Both the position numbers and the translations under genes were made by a program. From positions 682,001 to 746,000 of the forward strand of contig NZ_CP116615.1 of the NCBI RefSeq assembly GCF_024832785.1: a DNA stretch of 64,000 nt, in the 5' to 3' direction. This stretch comes from Fontisphaera persica (lineage in GTDB: Bacteria; Verrucomicrobiota; Verrucomicrobiia; Limisphaerales; Fontisphaeraceae). Positions 20,901-27,899 of this stretch are shown one piece after another. The number at the start of each line of letters is the position of its first letter. The stretch's first letter is position 1. The notes under the pieces were generated by a model. It made no database searches and was not told the origin of the DNA. It worked only from the letters and a program-made list of their open reading frames with translations.

Positions 20901-23900
20901 CCGGGCTGCGCTGCGTGATGACTGGCGCGTTGGGATTCATCAAGCGATAGCTCCAAACCGCCCCGGGTGCTGTGGCGTCAAAGGGCGCGTTGTTCAAGTC
21001 CATGATTCCATGGTTGACGGCCCAGGTGATGTTCACCGCGCCATAGGCGGGCTGGGCCACTTGGAAATGGTACGTGTCGCCGCTGCCGCTAACACTGACA
21101 GCGGGTGAGCCATTCACCAACAAATCAGCGGCGTTCACCCCCGTTACGGCGCGGGAAAAGGTGACGATAATGTTTGTGAGCGCATACACCCGGCCGGGTG
21201 GAGGAGTGACCTGCACCACCCGTGGCGCCAGCAAACCCGGGTCCAAGGCTTCCGCCCCCAGGTAAACATCCAACAGGAAGTCTGAGCTGGTGGCCAGCGC
21301 GCTGTTGAGGGCGTGAATGGCCAGCACGTTGGTGCCCGCGACCAGCGCCGACCAGTTGGTGATATTAATGGCGGTGTACTCCGTCACCGTGCCCACCCCG
21401 CTCGAAGCCAGCGCACTGTAGGCCAGTTCGCCGGTGGATACATTATACCGGGCCACCTCCACGCCATTGAGCCAGGCCACGAAACCGTCATCCACCTTGT
21501 GATAAAGCACCAGATTGGTCACGGCCAGGGGCGTGGTGATGACGAAAGGATGACGCAGGTAAATCGTCGCGTAATTGCTTTGCATGTCCGTCAATGCCGT
21601 GTTGCCGGTGTACAAAGGCGCTTGGGTATCATAAAAGAACGGCGCCGGCGCCACCTCCCAGGCGGTGTCATTAAATGCAATTTCCCGCCACGCATTGGTG
21701 GGGAGGGACGCTTCATTCGTTCCGCGCAACCAGCGATATACCGCATTGGAAGCCACCAAAATGACCGGCTGCCCGCGCATTGTGTAATTCCAGCGGTTGG
21801 TGGCGGCGGCCGCGTTCATGGGATTGCCGCCCACGTCGGTAATGCCGTGATTGGTCGCCCACGTGATGTTCACCGTGCCGTACCAGGGCTGTCCAAAAGT
21901 GAAGGTGTACTGATTGCCGGAGCCGCTCAAACCATAGGCCGGCACGCCGTTCACCAGAAAGTCACTGGCATCCACGCCCACCACCGGCTCGCTGAAGGTC
22001 ACCGTCACACTCGTCAAATTGGTCACGGTGCTGTTGGCGGCCGGCGCCTGGCCCACCACTCCCGGGGGGACACCGTCCACCACCTCATACGTCCAGGTAG
22101 CGCCCGGCGCTGTGGCGTCAAACGCGCGCGGCGGGAATCCCAAATCCTGAATGCCATGATTTACGGCCCAGCTTATTTGCGCCGTGCCAATGGCCGGTTG
22201 CGCCATGGTAAAGGTGTAATTGCTTCCGGACCCACTGACCGCGGTGGCTGGCACGCCATTGACCAGCAAGTCCGAGGCATTGACGCCCGTCACCGGCTCG
22301 CTGAATCGCACGTTGATGCTGGTCAAGTTGGTCACCCGGCTGCCGGGCGCCGGGCTGACCAGACCCAGGAGCACCACCGGGTCATCCGTGTTTACCGGCG
22401 GCGGGTTTACGGTGACCGTCACCACCGCCGAGGTGGCCCGGCCCCCGCTCACATCATACGCCACTGCCGTCAATCGGTTGGTGGCCCAGGTGGCGTTGGT
22501 CCACACAATGCTGTAGGGGGAAGTGGCGTCTTCGCCCACCAGCGCGCCATCCGCAAAAAAGGCCACTCGCGCAAGGGCCAGCGTGCCGGTGGCGGTGGCC
22601 GACAGCGTGAGATTGGTGGGGCCTTGATATACCGAGTTGTTCGCCGGTGCGGTCATGGTCACGGACAAAGGCGGCCCGGCCTCCTCCAAACGGAAGGCGT
22701 TGATGCTGTAACCATAAGGCCCGTCCGTAGGAGTTCCCCCCGGCAAGGTTCCCGTGTATTGCTCGCAAACCACGGCAAAGCTGCCATTGGTGCCGGGTAC
22801 AATATCATCCCATCCCACCACTTCGCCAGCCGTGTTGAAGCCGGAATTATAGACGGCTTCGTTCGCCGCCAAATTGGGAAGCTGTGCTCGAGTTAGGACG
22901 CCTGCAGTGTGCGCAGACCGGAATGCCCGCGCACCCGTCAGCCGCACCAGCGTCCAGCGATTGGTGTAAGCAGCATTTCCGCGCACCGATGTGCTGCGGA
23001 AGGAATACAGTGCTGCCGGGGATAACCCGGCAAAAGTATTAACCACCTGGCCTCCCACACTGCCTCGCAGCAAGATGGCCGCGTAAGGCTCACCTTGAAA
23101 ATCCACATAGCCATTGAACAGATTGTAAGCCGGGGTCTCCGGCAGCGGCACTCCCATGGTACCTGCCGGCTCCACCCCGGCGTTGGCGGTGGCCGTCATG
23201 GTGGCTGCCAGGCGTTCACCGGTGAAAACATTAGTCAGCGGCCCCGCATTCGCGCCAAACACATTGTAGGTGGAAACGTTGGGCCCCGTGCCGGCACCCG
23301 CTGCATGGTCATTATAAGCTGTCCAATGAGGCCAGGCATTATACACGCTGACCTGAGCCACCATGGATGTTGCCGTATAACCCATCGCGTCTCGGGCAAC
23401 CGCAAAAAAGCTGTGGGTGCCCAGGGCCACGTTCGTCAGCGTCAACCCCCACTCGTTTCCTTCAGCCACGCCTTCGCCCACCCGGATGCCATTTTGGAAA
23501 AAGCTCACCGTCAGCGGACTGCCCAGGGAATGCGAGGCCACAGCCCGCAACGGAATGATGGCTGGGGTGAGGTAATAGCTGTTGGTCAGGGGAGAGGTTA
23601 GAGCCACGGTGGTGATGCCGGCATTGTATTCGGCCACCATTTCAAAATTAAACGACAAATCCGAGCTGGTCAGGCTGCTTTGGTGCATTTCCACGGCCAA
23701 TACATTCGTTCCTTCCACCAGGGCCGTGGGCGGGAGGTTGGTGACGTTCCAATTGGCCCCATCATCCGGTGCCGCGACAAGCGCCAGGGTGCTGTATAAA
23801 ACCGGGTTGCCCTCCATGTTATCCAGGTACAAACGCTGCCCGTTAAGCCACACCACGGCTCCATCATCCCTCTTCAGGTAGCAAATCAGGTTGGTGATCA

Positions 23901-25218
23901 TGGCCACATTCGTGGCCACGAAACTTTGCCGGAAATAAATCGTGGAATACCGCGCAGAGGAAGGGCCGCCGTCAATGACGGTGACCTCGTCGCCATCTCC
24001 AAATCCAAGCTCGGCGGGACCCGCCGCCCACGCTGCATCGTTGTAAGCCGGCTCTTTCCATTCCATGCCCAAATCTTGCCCCAGATTGTGGTATTTCCAC
24101 ACGGTGCCGGCGCGTAACAAATACGCAAAGGCCTTGATGTACACCGTCACCACGGCCGAAGTGTAGGCATTGCCCTGGCTGTCGCGGGCCACCACGCGCA
24201 GGTCATGTCCTCCCGGAGTGAAAGTGGTCCAATGGATGCTGGCCGGGGCGGTGGCCGCCTGGCCAATCAGATTGGTCCCGCTGAAAAATTGCATGGAAGT
24301 GATGGAGTTCATCGAAAAGGCATCCGCGGAAATCACAATGTTGCTCGTAATCCCAAAGAACGTTCCCATTGCCGGACTGGTGATTACGGCGCCCGGTTCC
24401 ACCACCTCGATATTGACCACGGGTGAAAAAGTGGCGTCGCCCCGGTTGTCTTCTACCCGCGTGTACAGCCGATAGCGGCCTGCCGTGACATTGGAGACTG
24501 TCAACTGATAGGGCGGCGCAGTTATGGTGCCTGCCAGATTAGTTGCGGTATCCGTTGCCAGGTAAAACTCGACCCGGCTGACCGAGCCTGTGTACCAGCG
24601 GACTTGCGCGGTCATGGTCAAGGTGGCGGGAGCAGTTAATTTGGTCCCCTCTCCCGGGGCTGTCAGCCACGAAATGGGCAGGAAATTGCCATTCAACAAG
24701 AATGGTCCAAAATTCGTGGCACGTTGCGACCCCAAGGTGTACCGATGGCTGCCCAACTGAATTTGATAGACTGCCCCTGATACCGCATTAAAAGTCACCC
24801 GGCTTTGCAGTGTGCCAGAGGCATCGTTATTACCACCGATTAAAATTTCTTCAACGATCCCACTCGACCATGTCGCATTGGTAAAAACCCCCAGAATGGT
24901 GTTGAACGAACTTCCAAAGGTGTCCATGCGGAACAACCCATTTGTTGGGGCCGTCCACTCATACCACATGGTTCTGATGATGGTACCGGCGTAGCCGTTG
25001 GGCTCCCCTGTTTCCCTTCCCTCAACGGCACTGGTATTGTTACCACTGATGGTCCACGCAAATCCGCTGAGGGGGACTCGATTGGTGAATAAATCATTCG
25101 GTGGCGCTTGGCCGAGAAGGAGAGAGGCCTGCGTTAAACCCATGCCCACCACTACGGATAAAAACATCCCCCGGATATGGCTCCCCACCATATCACTCAA
25201 CATATTGCGCTTCAACAT
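13969..25218 (-). CDS. N-terminal part of giant exported protein: 13 SbsA-like repeats, CotH, beta-helix
   Basis: With the downstream part this gene would encode about 5,213 residues. The signal peptide is within residues 1-36 (basic start, hydrophobic core, then LLLGQAPP). Order of domains: PPC-like (about 37-190); Big_9-like domains; a jelly-roll unit (about 370-530, DDGAVVWLNGQRLY); further Ig-like units; thirteen diverged SbsA/Big_5-like repeats of about 100 residues (about 950-2630, each with FSEPV-GVDA-DLLVNG) interrupted by two more jelly-roll units; an LTD (about 2637-2810, VISEIMYNTPSF); a CotH-type kinase-fold domain (about 2937-3330, with IMPHDGDTNFG as the likely metal-binding Asp motif); and a parallel beta-helix (from about 3420). 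The frame loses sense after GTAEGRG near 14,027, so its final 16 or so residues are out of frame. CotH family proteins are atypical kinases; the activity here is inferred. It is probably anchored or released at the cell surface. Confidence 0.85.
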   Translation of the reverse strand: MLKRNMLSDMVGSHIRGMFLSVVVGMGLTQASLLLGQAPPNDLFTNRVPLSGFAWTISGNNTSAVEGRETGEPNGYAGTIIRTMWYEWTAPTNGLFRMDTFGSSFNTILGVFTNATWSSGIVEEILIGGNNDASGTLQSRVTFNAVSGAVYQIQLGSHRYTLGSQRATNFGPFLLNGNFLPISWLTAPGEGTKLTAPATLTMTAQVRWYTGSVSRVEFYLATDTATNLAGTITAPPYQLTVSNVTAGRYRLYTRVEDNRGDATFSPVVNIEVVEPGAVITSPAMGTFFGITSNIVISADAFSMNSITSMQFFSGTNLIGQAATAPASIHWTTFTPGGHDLRVVARDSQGNAYTSAVVTVYIKAFAYLLRAGTVWKYHNLGQDLGMEWKEPAYNDAAWAAGPAELGFGDGDEVTVIDGGPSSARYSTIYFRQSFVATNVAMITNLICYLKRDDGAVVWLNGQRLYLDNMEGNPVLYSTLALVAAPDDGANWNVTNLPPTALVEGTNVLAVEMHQSSLTSSDLSFNFEMVAEYNAGITTVALTSPLTNSYYLTPAIIPLRAVASHSLGSPLTVSFFQNGIRVGEGVAEGNEWGLTLTNVALGTHSFFAVARDAMGYTATSMVAQVSVYNAWPHWTAYNDHAAGAGTGPNVSTYNVFGANAGPLTNVFTGERLAATMTATANAGVEPAGTMGVPLPETPAYNLFNGYVDFQGEPYAAILLRGSVGGQVVNTFAGLSPAALYSFRSTSVRGNAAYTNRWTLVRLTGARAFRSAHTAGVLTRAQLPNLAANEAVYNSGFNTAGEVVGWDDIVPGTNGSFAVVCEQYTGTLPGGTPTDGPYGYSINAFRLEEAGPPLSVTMTAPANNSVYQGPTNLTLSATATGTLALARVAFFADGALVGEDATSPYSIVWTNATWATNRLTAVAYDVSGGRATSAVVTVTVNPPPVNTDDPVVLLGLVSPAPGSRVTNLTSINVRFSEPVTGVNASDLLVNGVPATAVSGSGSNYTFTMAQPAIGTAQISWAVNHGIQDLGFPPRAFDATAPGATWTYEVVDGVPPGVVGQAPAANSTVTNLTSVTVTFSEPVVGVDASDFLVNGVPAYGLSGSGNQYTFTFGQPWYGTVNITWATNHGITDVGGNPMNAAAATNRWNYTMRGQPVILVASNAVYRWLRGTNEASLPTNAWREIAFNDTAWEVAPAPFFYDTQAPLYTGNTALTDMQSNYATIYLRHPFVITTPLAVTNLVLYHKVDDGFVAWLNGVEVARYNVSTGELAYSALASSGVGTVTEYTAINITNWSALVAGTNVLAIHALNSALATSSDFLLDVYLGAEALDPGLLAPRVVQVTPPPGRVYALTNIIVTFSRAVTGVNAADLLVNGSPAVSVSGSGDTYHFQVAQPAYGAVNITWAVNHGIMDLNNAPFDATAPGAVWSYRLMNPNAPVITQRSPAPESLVVSLTNASVTFSRSVTGVDAADFLINGTPATAASGSESNYVFTFARPAYGQVQFSWAANANIMAAGSPQDVFDSTDPLANWAVTFVFQEPPVVARVTPTPTALTNLTEVVVEFSEEVVGVDASDLLLNGEPVSAVEGSGTTYRFTFAQPPVGTAQFTWASGHGIRDLGVPSLGLDGTAPGNTWSYTILDGVPPVLISRSPAPGQETPVASTITVQFSEPVVGVDAADVLVDLRPAVGLTALASNIYVFNLPALSYGYHTVIWSVTNGITDIKGNPFNRAAHAWSFIYYNSNAPAIAERIPAPNSTTNELTNIWVRFDRPVTGVDAEDLLVNYEPALTVTATNGGYLFTFPQPPYGAVPVTWDLNANIADASQPANVFETFRPSANWQINLEYQAPPEIAEVVPARGSSVGVLSQITVVFSEAVVNVDAGDLLLNGVPATNVVGSGSNYVFRFPQVNLGTVNVTWAANHGIRDVGIPPMPFDHTAPGASWSYTVVETTPPVVTSQTPPADAVVSNLFFVQVTFSEPVLNVDAADLLVNNVPAFSLSGSNNTYIFYISSPAYGTVNVRWAANHGITDLVGNPFDANGAGATWNYTLQPPRVILIASNSVWSYRLGTNEVSNPIEAWRLPTYNAAAWPTGITYFYYGDPLSGTLIPAMNNNAYSSLYLRKTFVIEEPAFVTNLLLRVAVDDGYVAWINGVEVARFNMGSAGNPVFYNSFATANATELPGGGPDYYSYPLSNPAPSTYLVRGTNVLAIHGFNVNATSSDFALNAELSAEISGSPANLPPVIIGAVPASGDVFALSNLVITFSKPVTGVDAADLLVNGQPATGLSGSNNIYTFTFPQPPYGSVLVNWAAGNGIRDLSVPPLFFDGSASSARFIYNLLNPNAPVVVNKTPDGSQTVTQLTSVTVKFSKAVTGVDAADFLVNGNSATGVSGGGSVYTFTFPQPAYGTVQFGWAQNHGITDLDNPPNAFDQRRPGASWQVQLIDRTAPFVAQVQPALGSTVSNLNQVTVTFSENVTGVDARDLLINGTPALSVSGGGSNYVFTFAPVNASIIRFSWVASHGIADTASSPNLFDGTAPSARWQYYTVDTTPPVITSVSPIPGAVVVSLREISVTFSEPVQGVEASALLVNGLPANSVNGAGAGPYMFNVPSPLTGLVQVTWAPGHVIRDLASPPNRFTGGGWTYTYEPEANYAGKVVISEIMYNTPSFRTDEEWLEIRNLTPAPINITGWRFNRGVDFTFPPMTLPAYGYWVVASDTNRFRQLYPNVTNVIGNWQGQLSNNGEDVELETAWGARVDLVPYASEGDWAIRRRGSVTYQNGHRGWEWYTTADGWGSSLELINTNLPSQYGQNWQASTVTGGTPGAANSVAVQNSAPLIIGVEHSPAMPTATNTVRISALILDEQTSGLTVTLYWRNASSTTPGNFTTVPMRDDGQGGDWVAGDRVYSGQVPPQTNLTIVEFYVEARDAANNTRTWPGPAYELDGSSMGQVANALYQVDNDSAVYPQPQYRLIMTGAERQEIQNIWQVDNATYRINAEMNTTFIASDSSGTAVRYLCGVRNRGNSSRCSTCNPGGMQNYRINIPTDNLWRNQRAFNLNCKYVHSQYMGSIMFRKAGLPCEEGNLVRLKLNGVELVNMIGSAIGGPGNNQPFPYYLHLEELNSDWAENHYPDNADGNMYRLMRVADLLYRGTNYTSYTTGGYNYSKASNQRVNDWSDLYNMLWAINNTPDAQWAAAVREVIHVDEWVRHFAVMSLIGFGETSIGSDGAPDDATIYLGTKDRRAVIMPHDGDTNFGEGDGSRQQPTISIWRAVETSGAIAFNNRFLRHQEFAPLYFGALYEYATTIFATNEIFATYDQVLGPLNIGTTVARMKNWSAQRVASVLSQINLNLVVTNLSSFAFNNGVYVATTPNINLRGVGNMIHTRQVRVQGIPVSWTAWTGQWNANLTLNPGYNLVRIETVNSNNVVFASTNLVFFYDRGDTVPVSGTISTDTTWLAANGPYNVTGTLTVGSGATLTIQAGTTVYLGSGVNLVVANGGRLLAEGTAAAPIRFTRAPGASTTWGGITVNGSANSPESRLVHVMIEHNNSTAITVTDGTVWLDNVRFGNTARQYLELTRASFVVQNCEFPAPTGAVEPTHGTGGIKAGGRGIFRRNFWGKVSGYNDALDFTGGQRPGPVLVLLNNVFLGSDDDLLDLDGTDAWVEGNVFVRARRAGSTPDSGSAISGGQNGGQRSRITAVNNLFYDLDHVANAKEGNFYVLRGNTVVWQNGVGSVDGVTAVAILADEGTAEGRGCIGRTTWCTRRSGWCGG
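17320..22370 (-). repeat. Thirteen coding repeats of about 300 bp (SbsA/Big_5-like)
   Basis: Thirteen diverged copies of an SbsA-Ig-like unit run through the giant gene. Each copy has a conserved beta-strand pattern: an SPAPGS-like start, TNLTSVTVTFSEPVVGVDA, LLVNG-PA, Y-FTF-QP-YG-V-ITWA-NHGI-D, and ends WSY or WTY. Two jelly-roll units are inserted after copies 2 and 9. Copies differ at many positions, so the array is old, but nucleotide similarity is still enough to allow recombination and assembly collapse. Confidence 0.85.
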
Positions 25219-25277
25219 ATTACGACTTGTTTCAATCCCACTGCCACCTAAAAAGCCACAGGCTTATCTAACAACAA

Positions 25278-25306
25278 CAGCCGTTTGCTTATTCCACAAA
25301 CGGCTG
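25278..25306 (-). promoter_or_regulatory. Hairpin in the leader of the giant gene
   Basis: CAGCCGTTTG (25278-25287) pairs perfectly with CAAACGGCTG (25297-25306) around a 9-nt loop. On the minus strand it is followed by TTGTTGTT, a weak U-rich run, 60 bp before the start codon at 25218. It could act as an attenuator or a terminator for a transcript coming from the right, or be a leader structure with no role. Confidence 0.4.
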
Positions 25307-25861
25307 CCTCTTACCATTTCCAACTTGGCCACACACCCTATCTTGCTGCCCCAATTCATGCTCGTTTCCTTGCATGCCGGGCGTCCGAGCGTTGATAGGT
25401 TGACTTTTTCAAACAATAATTCAAGCAAGTTTCGGGCCTTTTTCTCAGTTTAGCGTCATTTTGCGGCTTTTTCTGTGTCAGGAGTTAGACGGTAGTCATC
25501 AAGGAATGCTTTGCCTCGCTTGAGGCTTGATTTAATTTGTTGATTGGCAGTAACTTCCAAATATATTAAAGTTATCTTCATCCCCCACTAAACGGCCCAC
25601 GATTCAGATTGTGGATGGGGTTAAGGAGTTGGCCGTGTTTATTTTCACGCGCTCTGTGGGCAATTCAAACACCTTTCGATAACGGAATTACCACCCAATC
25701 AGCCCTCACACCTCGCGGAAAGATTTTAACTTGGCGGAGGCTTGCAGGAGGGGACGTAGTCAGGTGTAATGTGACTCAATTTGGGGTGCGAGTCATGTTT
25801 CGTCCTCCCAACAAGTCCAGGGAAAAACCTGAAATCATCCCCTGCTTGGCATAAAACACCG

Positions 25862-25879
25862 GGCGATAACGTTATCGCC
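25862..25879. promoter_or_regulatory. 18-bp perfect palindrome, possible operator
   Basis: GGCGATAACGTTATCGCC reads the same on both strands with a central CG, the layout of LacI/GalR-family operators. It lies about 460 bp before hdrC and about 640 bp from the giant gene start, next to the AT-rich stretch. No regulator gene is nearby, so the binding protein is unknown. Confidence 0.4.
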
Positions 25880-26318
25880 AATCCCTGTTTTACCAGTTTT
25901 CAAGGGATAGTTATGTAAATATAAGATATGTTTATATAAATCAGAAAATGGAATATGCGCTTCTTCATGCCCTATTGCAATGTGAATAATAAATACTTCA
26001 TGCTGAATAAAACAGCCGACATCCGTATAATAAAAAATTCATAAATTATTGTAAATGAGTGTGTTACATACAATATTAGAAAAATTGGATTAAACTATTA
26101 ATCTAATAATTCGTCCGAAACTGTTTAACATATAATATTATAAGTCATATAAATAAACAAAAAGCGCTTAAAACATAACAAAATATGTGAAGCGATTTTA
26201 TGGACTTTAGTTATTTTTATTCTTAACAGGCATCGAGGGATTTGTGGGCAATGGCCCTTGAGTGGATGCCTTTAGGCGTGACCGAATGGCGCCGCGTAGA
26301 GAACGCAGGCAATGCCTT

Positions 26319-26969
26319 ATGGAACTGCAACGCACCATCAAATATGAAGCCGACCGGGTGAAAGGATTCGGGCGCGAAATTATGAGCGTCCCCGGTTGCG
26401 AGCAATTGGAAAGCTGCATCCAATGCGGCACTTGCTCCGGCGTTTGTCCGCTGAGCATCTACATGGACTTTTCCCCGCGCCAGATTATGGCCATGACGCG
26501 CTCGGACTTCAAAAAAGAGGTGCTCAGCAGCTACACCATCTGGCTTTGCGCTTCCTGCTACGATTGCACGGTGGAGTGCCCGCGCAAAATCCGCATCACC
26601 GACATCATGTACGAGCTGAAGCAGCGCGCCATCCGGGAAGGCTACGCGCCCAAGGGCTTCGCCACCCCCGCTTTGGCGCGCAGCTTCTATCACATGGTCC
26701 ACGAAAACGGGCGTGTGACCGAAAGCTCCCTGGTCATCAAGATGCTGCTCAAAAGCGGATTGTCCAACGCCCTTAAAACCGGCCTTGGCATGTGGCGCCT
26801 GGGATTGAACCTCATCAAGACCGGCCGTTTCTCGCTGAAGCAGGAGACCATCCGGCGCAAGGATGAGCTGGCCCAGATGATGCGTATTGCCGACCAGTCG
26901 GACATTGACCGCCTCAACGGCAACGGGGCCTCTGCCACCAGCGAAAAAGGCGCCCACGCCCAACATTGA
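26319..26969 (+). CDS. hdrC: Heterodisulfide reductase subunit C-like iron-sulfur protein
   Basis: A small cytoplasmic electron carrier with two [4Fe-4S] motifs, CIQCGTCSGVCP and CASCYDCTVECP, in the spacing typical of HdrC (family length about 180-230; here 216). In HdrABC it passes electrons from HdrA to HdrB. The frame is open from 26262, but the protein resembles the family only from MELQRTIKYEADR, so I take ATG 26319; an AGG about ten bases upstream is a weak ribosome site. The C-terminal tail after about residue 190 is Ala/Asn/Gly-rich and probably disordered. It is the first gene of a six-gene plus-strand operon, 11 bases before the preferred hdrB start. The HdrC/HdrB pair also occurs in bacteria that do not make methane, so the acceptor need not be CoM-S-S-CoB. 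Confidence 0.9.
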   Translation: MELQRTIKYEADRVKGFGREIMSVPGCEQLESCIQCGTCSGVCPLSIYMDFSPRQIMAMTRSDFKKEVLSSYTIWLCASCYDCTVECPRKIRITDIMYELKQRAIREGYAPKGFATPALARSFYHMVHENGRVTESSLVIKMLLKSGLSNALKTGLGMWRLGLNLIKTGRFSLKQETIRRKDELAQMMRIADQSDIDRLNGNGASATSEKGAHAQH

Positions 26970-26980
26970 CGCAACGCCCT

Positions 26981-27880
26981 ATGAAATTCTCCTATTTCCC
27001 AGGCTGTTCACTGAAAGGCACCGGCAAGGCGTATGAGGAATCCCTCCTGCCGGTCCTCCAGGCTTTGGATATTCAACTGGAGGAATTGGACGATTGGAAT
27101 TGCTGCGGCGCCACGGCCTACATGGCGGTGGATGAAGCCAAGGCCTGCATCCTGGCTTCCCGCAACCTCGCCATCGCCGAAAAAATGGGGCATCAGGAGC
27201 TGATGGCCCCTTGCAGTGCCTGCTACCTGGTGCTGAACAAAACCAAGAAATACCTCAAGGAATCGCCGGCGGTCCATAGAGTGGTGCAAAAGGCCCTCGG
27301 CAGCGCGGGCCTCACCTATTCCGGCAACGTGCCCATCCGCCATCCATTGGATATTTTGGTCAACACCATCGGTCTGGACGCCATTAAAAAGCGGGTTAAA
27401 CGCCCCTTGAAGGGGCTGAAAGTCGCCCCCTATTACGGTTGCCAGATTGTCCGGCCTTACGCCACTTTCGATTCGGCGGAAAACCCCACCACCATGGACC
27501 GCCTGCTCGAAGCCTTGGGCGCCAGCGTGGTGCGGTTTCCACTCAAGACGCGCTGCTGCGGCGCCAGCCTCACCGGCACACTGCCGGAACCCGGCCTGCT
27601 ATGCTCCTACATCATCCTCAAGGAAGCCCTCAAGCGCGGCGCGGACGTCATTGCCACCGTTTGCCCGTTGTGCCAGTTCAACCTGGATGGCTACCATGAC
27701 AAAATCGCCGCCAAATGGGAGCCGGTGCGCATTCCGACCGTCTATTTTTCGCAGCTTATGGGATTGGCCTTCGGCATCCCTGCGGAGCAATTGGGATTGC
27801 ATCGTTGTATTGTTCCCATGAAGCCATTGCCTGAACTCCCTGCGGCCGCCGCACCTAAAGCCCCGGCAGTGGCTGCCTGA
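26981..27880 (+). CDS. hdrB: Heterodisulfide reductase subunit B-like protein
   Basis: It carries two CCG cysteine-rich domains, the hallmark of HdrB. The first has PGC, WNCCGA and APCSAC; the second has YYGCQ, TRCCGA and CPLC. In methanogens these bind two non-cubane [4Fe-4S] clusters that reduce the heterodisulfide; all the cysteines of both CCG motifs are visible here. Length is 299 residues, normal for the family. The frame can also start at TTG 26966, but ATG 26981 begins right at the conserved MKFSYFPGC, so it is preferred. The Ala/Pro-rich C-terminus (after about 285) is an extension. It follows hdrC by 11 bases and precedes hdrA by 19, so the genes are co-transcribed. The natural substrate in this organism is unknown. 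Confidence 0.9.
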   Translation: MKFSYFPGCSLKGTGKAYEESLLPVLQALDIQLEELDDWNCCGATAYMAVDEAKACILASRNLAIAEKMGHQELMAPCSACYLVLNKTKKYLKESPAVHRVVQKALGSAGLTYSGNVPIRHPLDILVNTIGLDAIKKRVKRPLKGLKVAPYYGCQIVRPYATFDSAENPTTMDRLLEALGASVVRFPLKTRCCGASLTGTLPEPGLLCSYIILKEALKRGADVIATVCPLCQFNLDGYHDKIAAKWEPVRIPTVYFSQLMGLAFGIPAEQLGLHRCIVPMKPLPELPAAAAPKAPAVAA

Positions 27881-27899
27881 ACCTTTCAGCTTTCAGACC

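Larger units (their letters stand above)
25219..26318. other. Intergenic region, AT-rich towards its right half
   Basis: This is the longest gene-free stretch, lying between the divergent giant gene (minus) and hdrC (plus). It contains a leader hairpin at 25278-25306 and an 18-bp palindrome at 25862-25879. From about 25,905 to 26,220 it is very AT-rich (long A/T stretches, few G or C), suitable for a promoter with UP-like elements for the hdr operon, though I cannot single out one -35/-10 pair. Short open frames inside (for example 25609-25854) have no family resemblance. No tRNA or small-RNA structure was recognised. Confidence 0.6.

Noticed and set aside
17320-22370. CRISPR-like or other DNA repeat array
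   Set aside because: The repeat period is about 300 bp, copies are diverged and remain in frame as protein repeats; there are no short identical repeats with unique spacers.
21313-22896. 527-codon plus-strand open frame
   Set aside because: It is antisense to the SbsA-like repeat array; its repeated His/Gly/Arg-rich segments simply mirror the repeats on the minus strand.
25609-25854. 81-codon plus-strand open frame in the intergenic region
   Set aside because: No ribosome site, no family pattern and unusual residue composition; likely chance.
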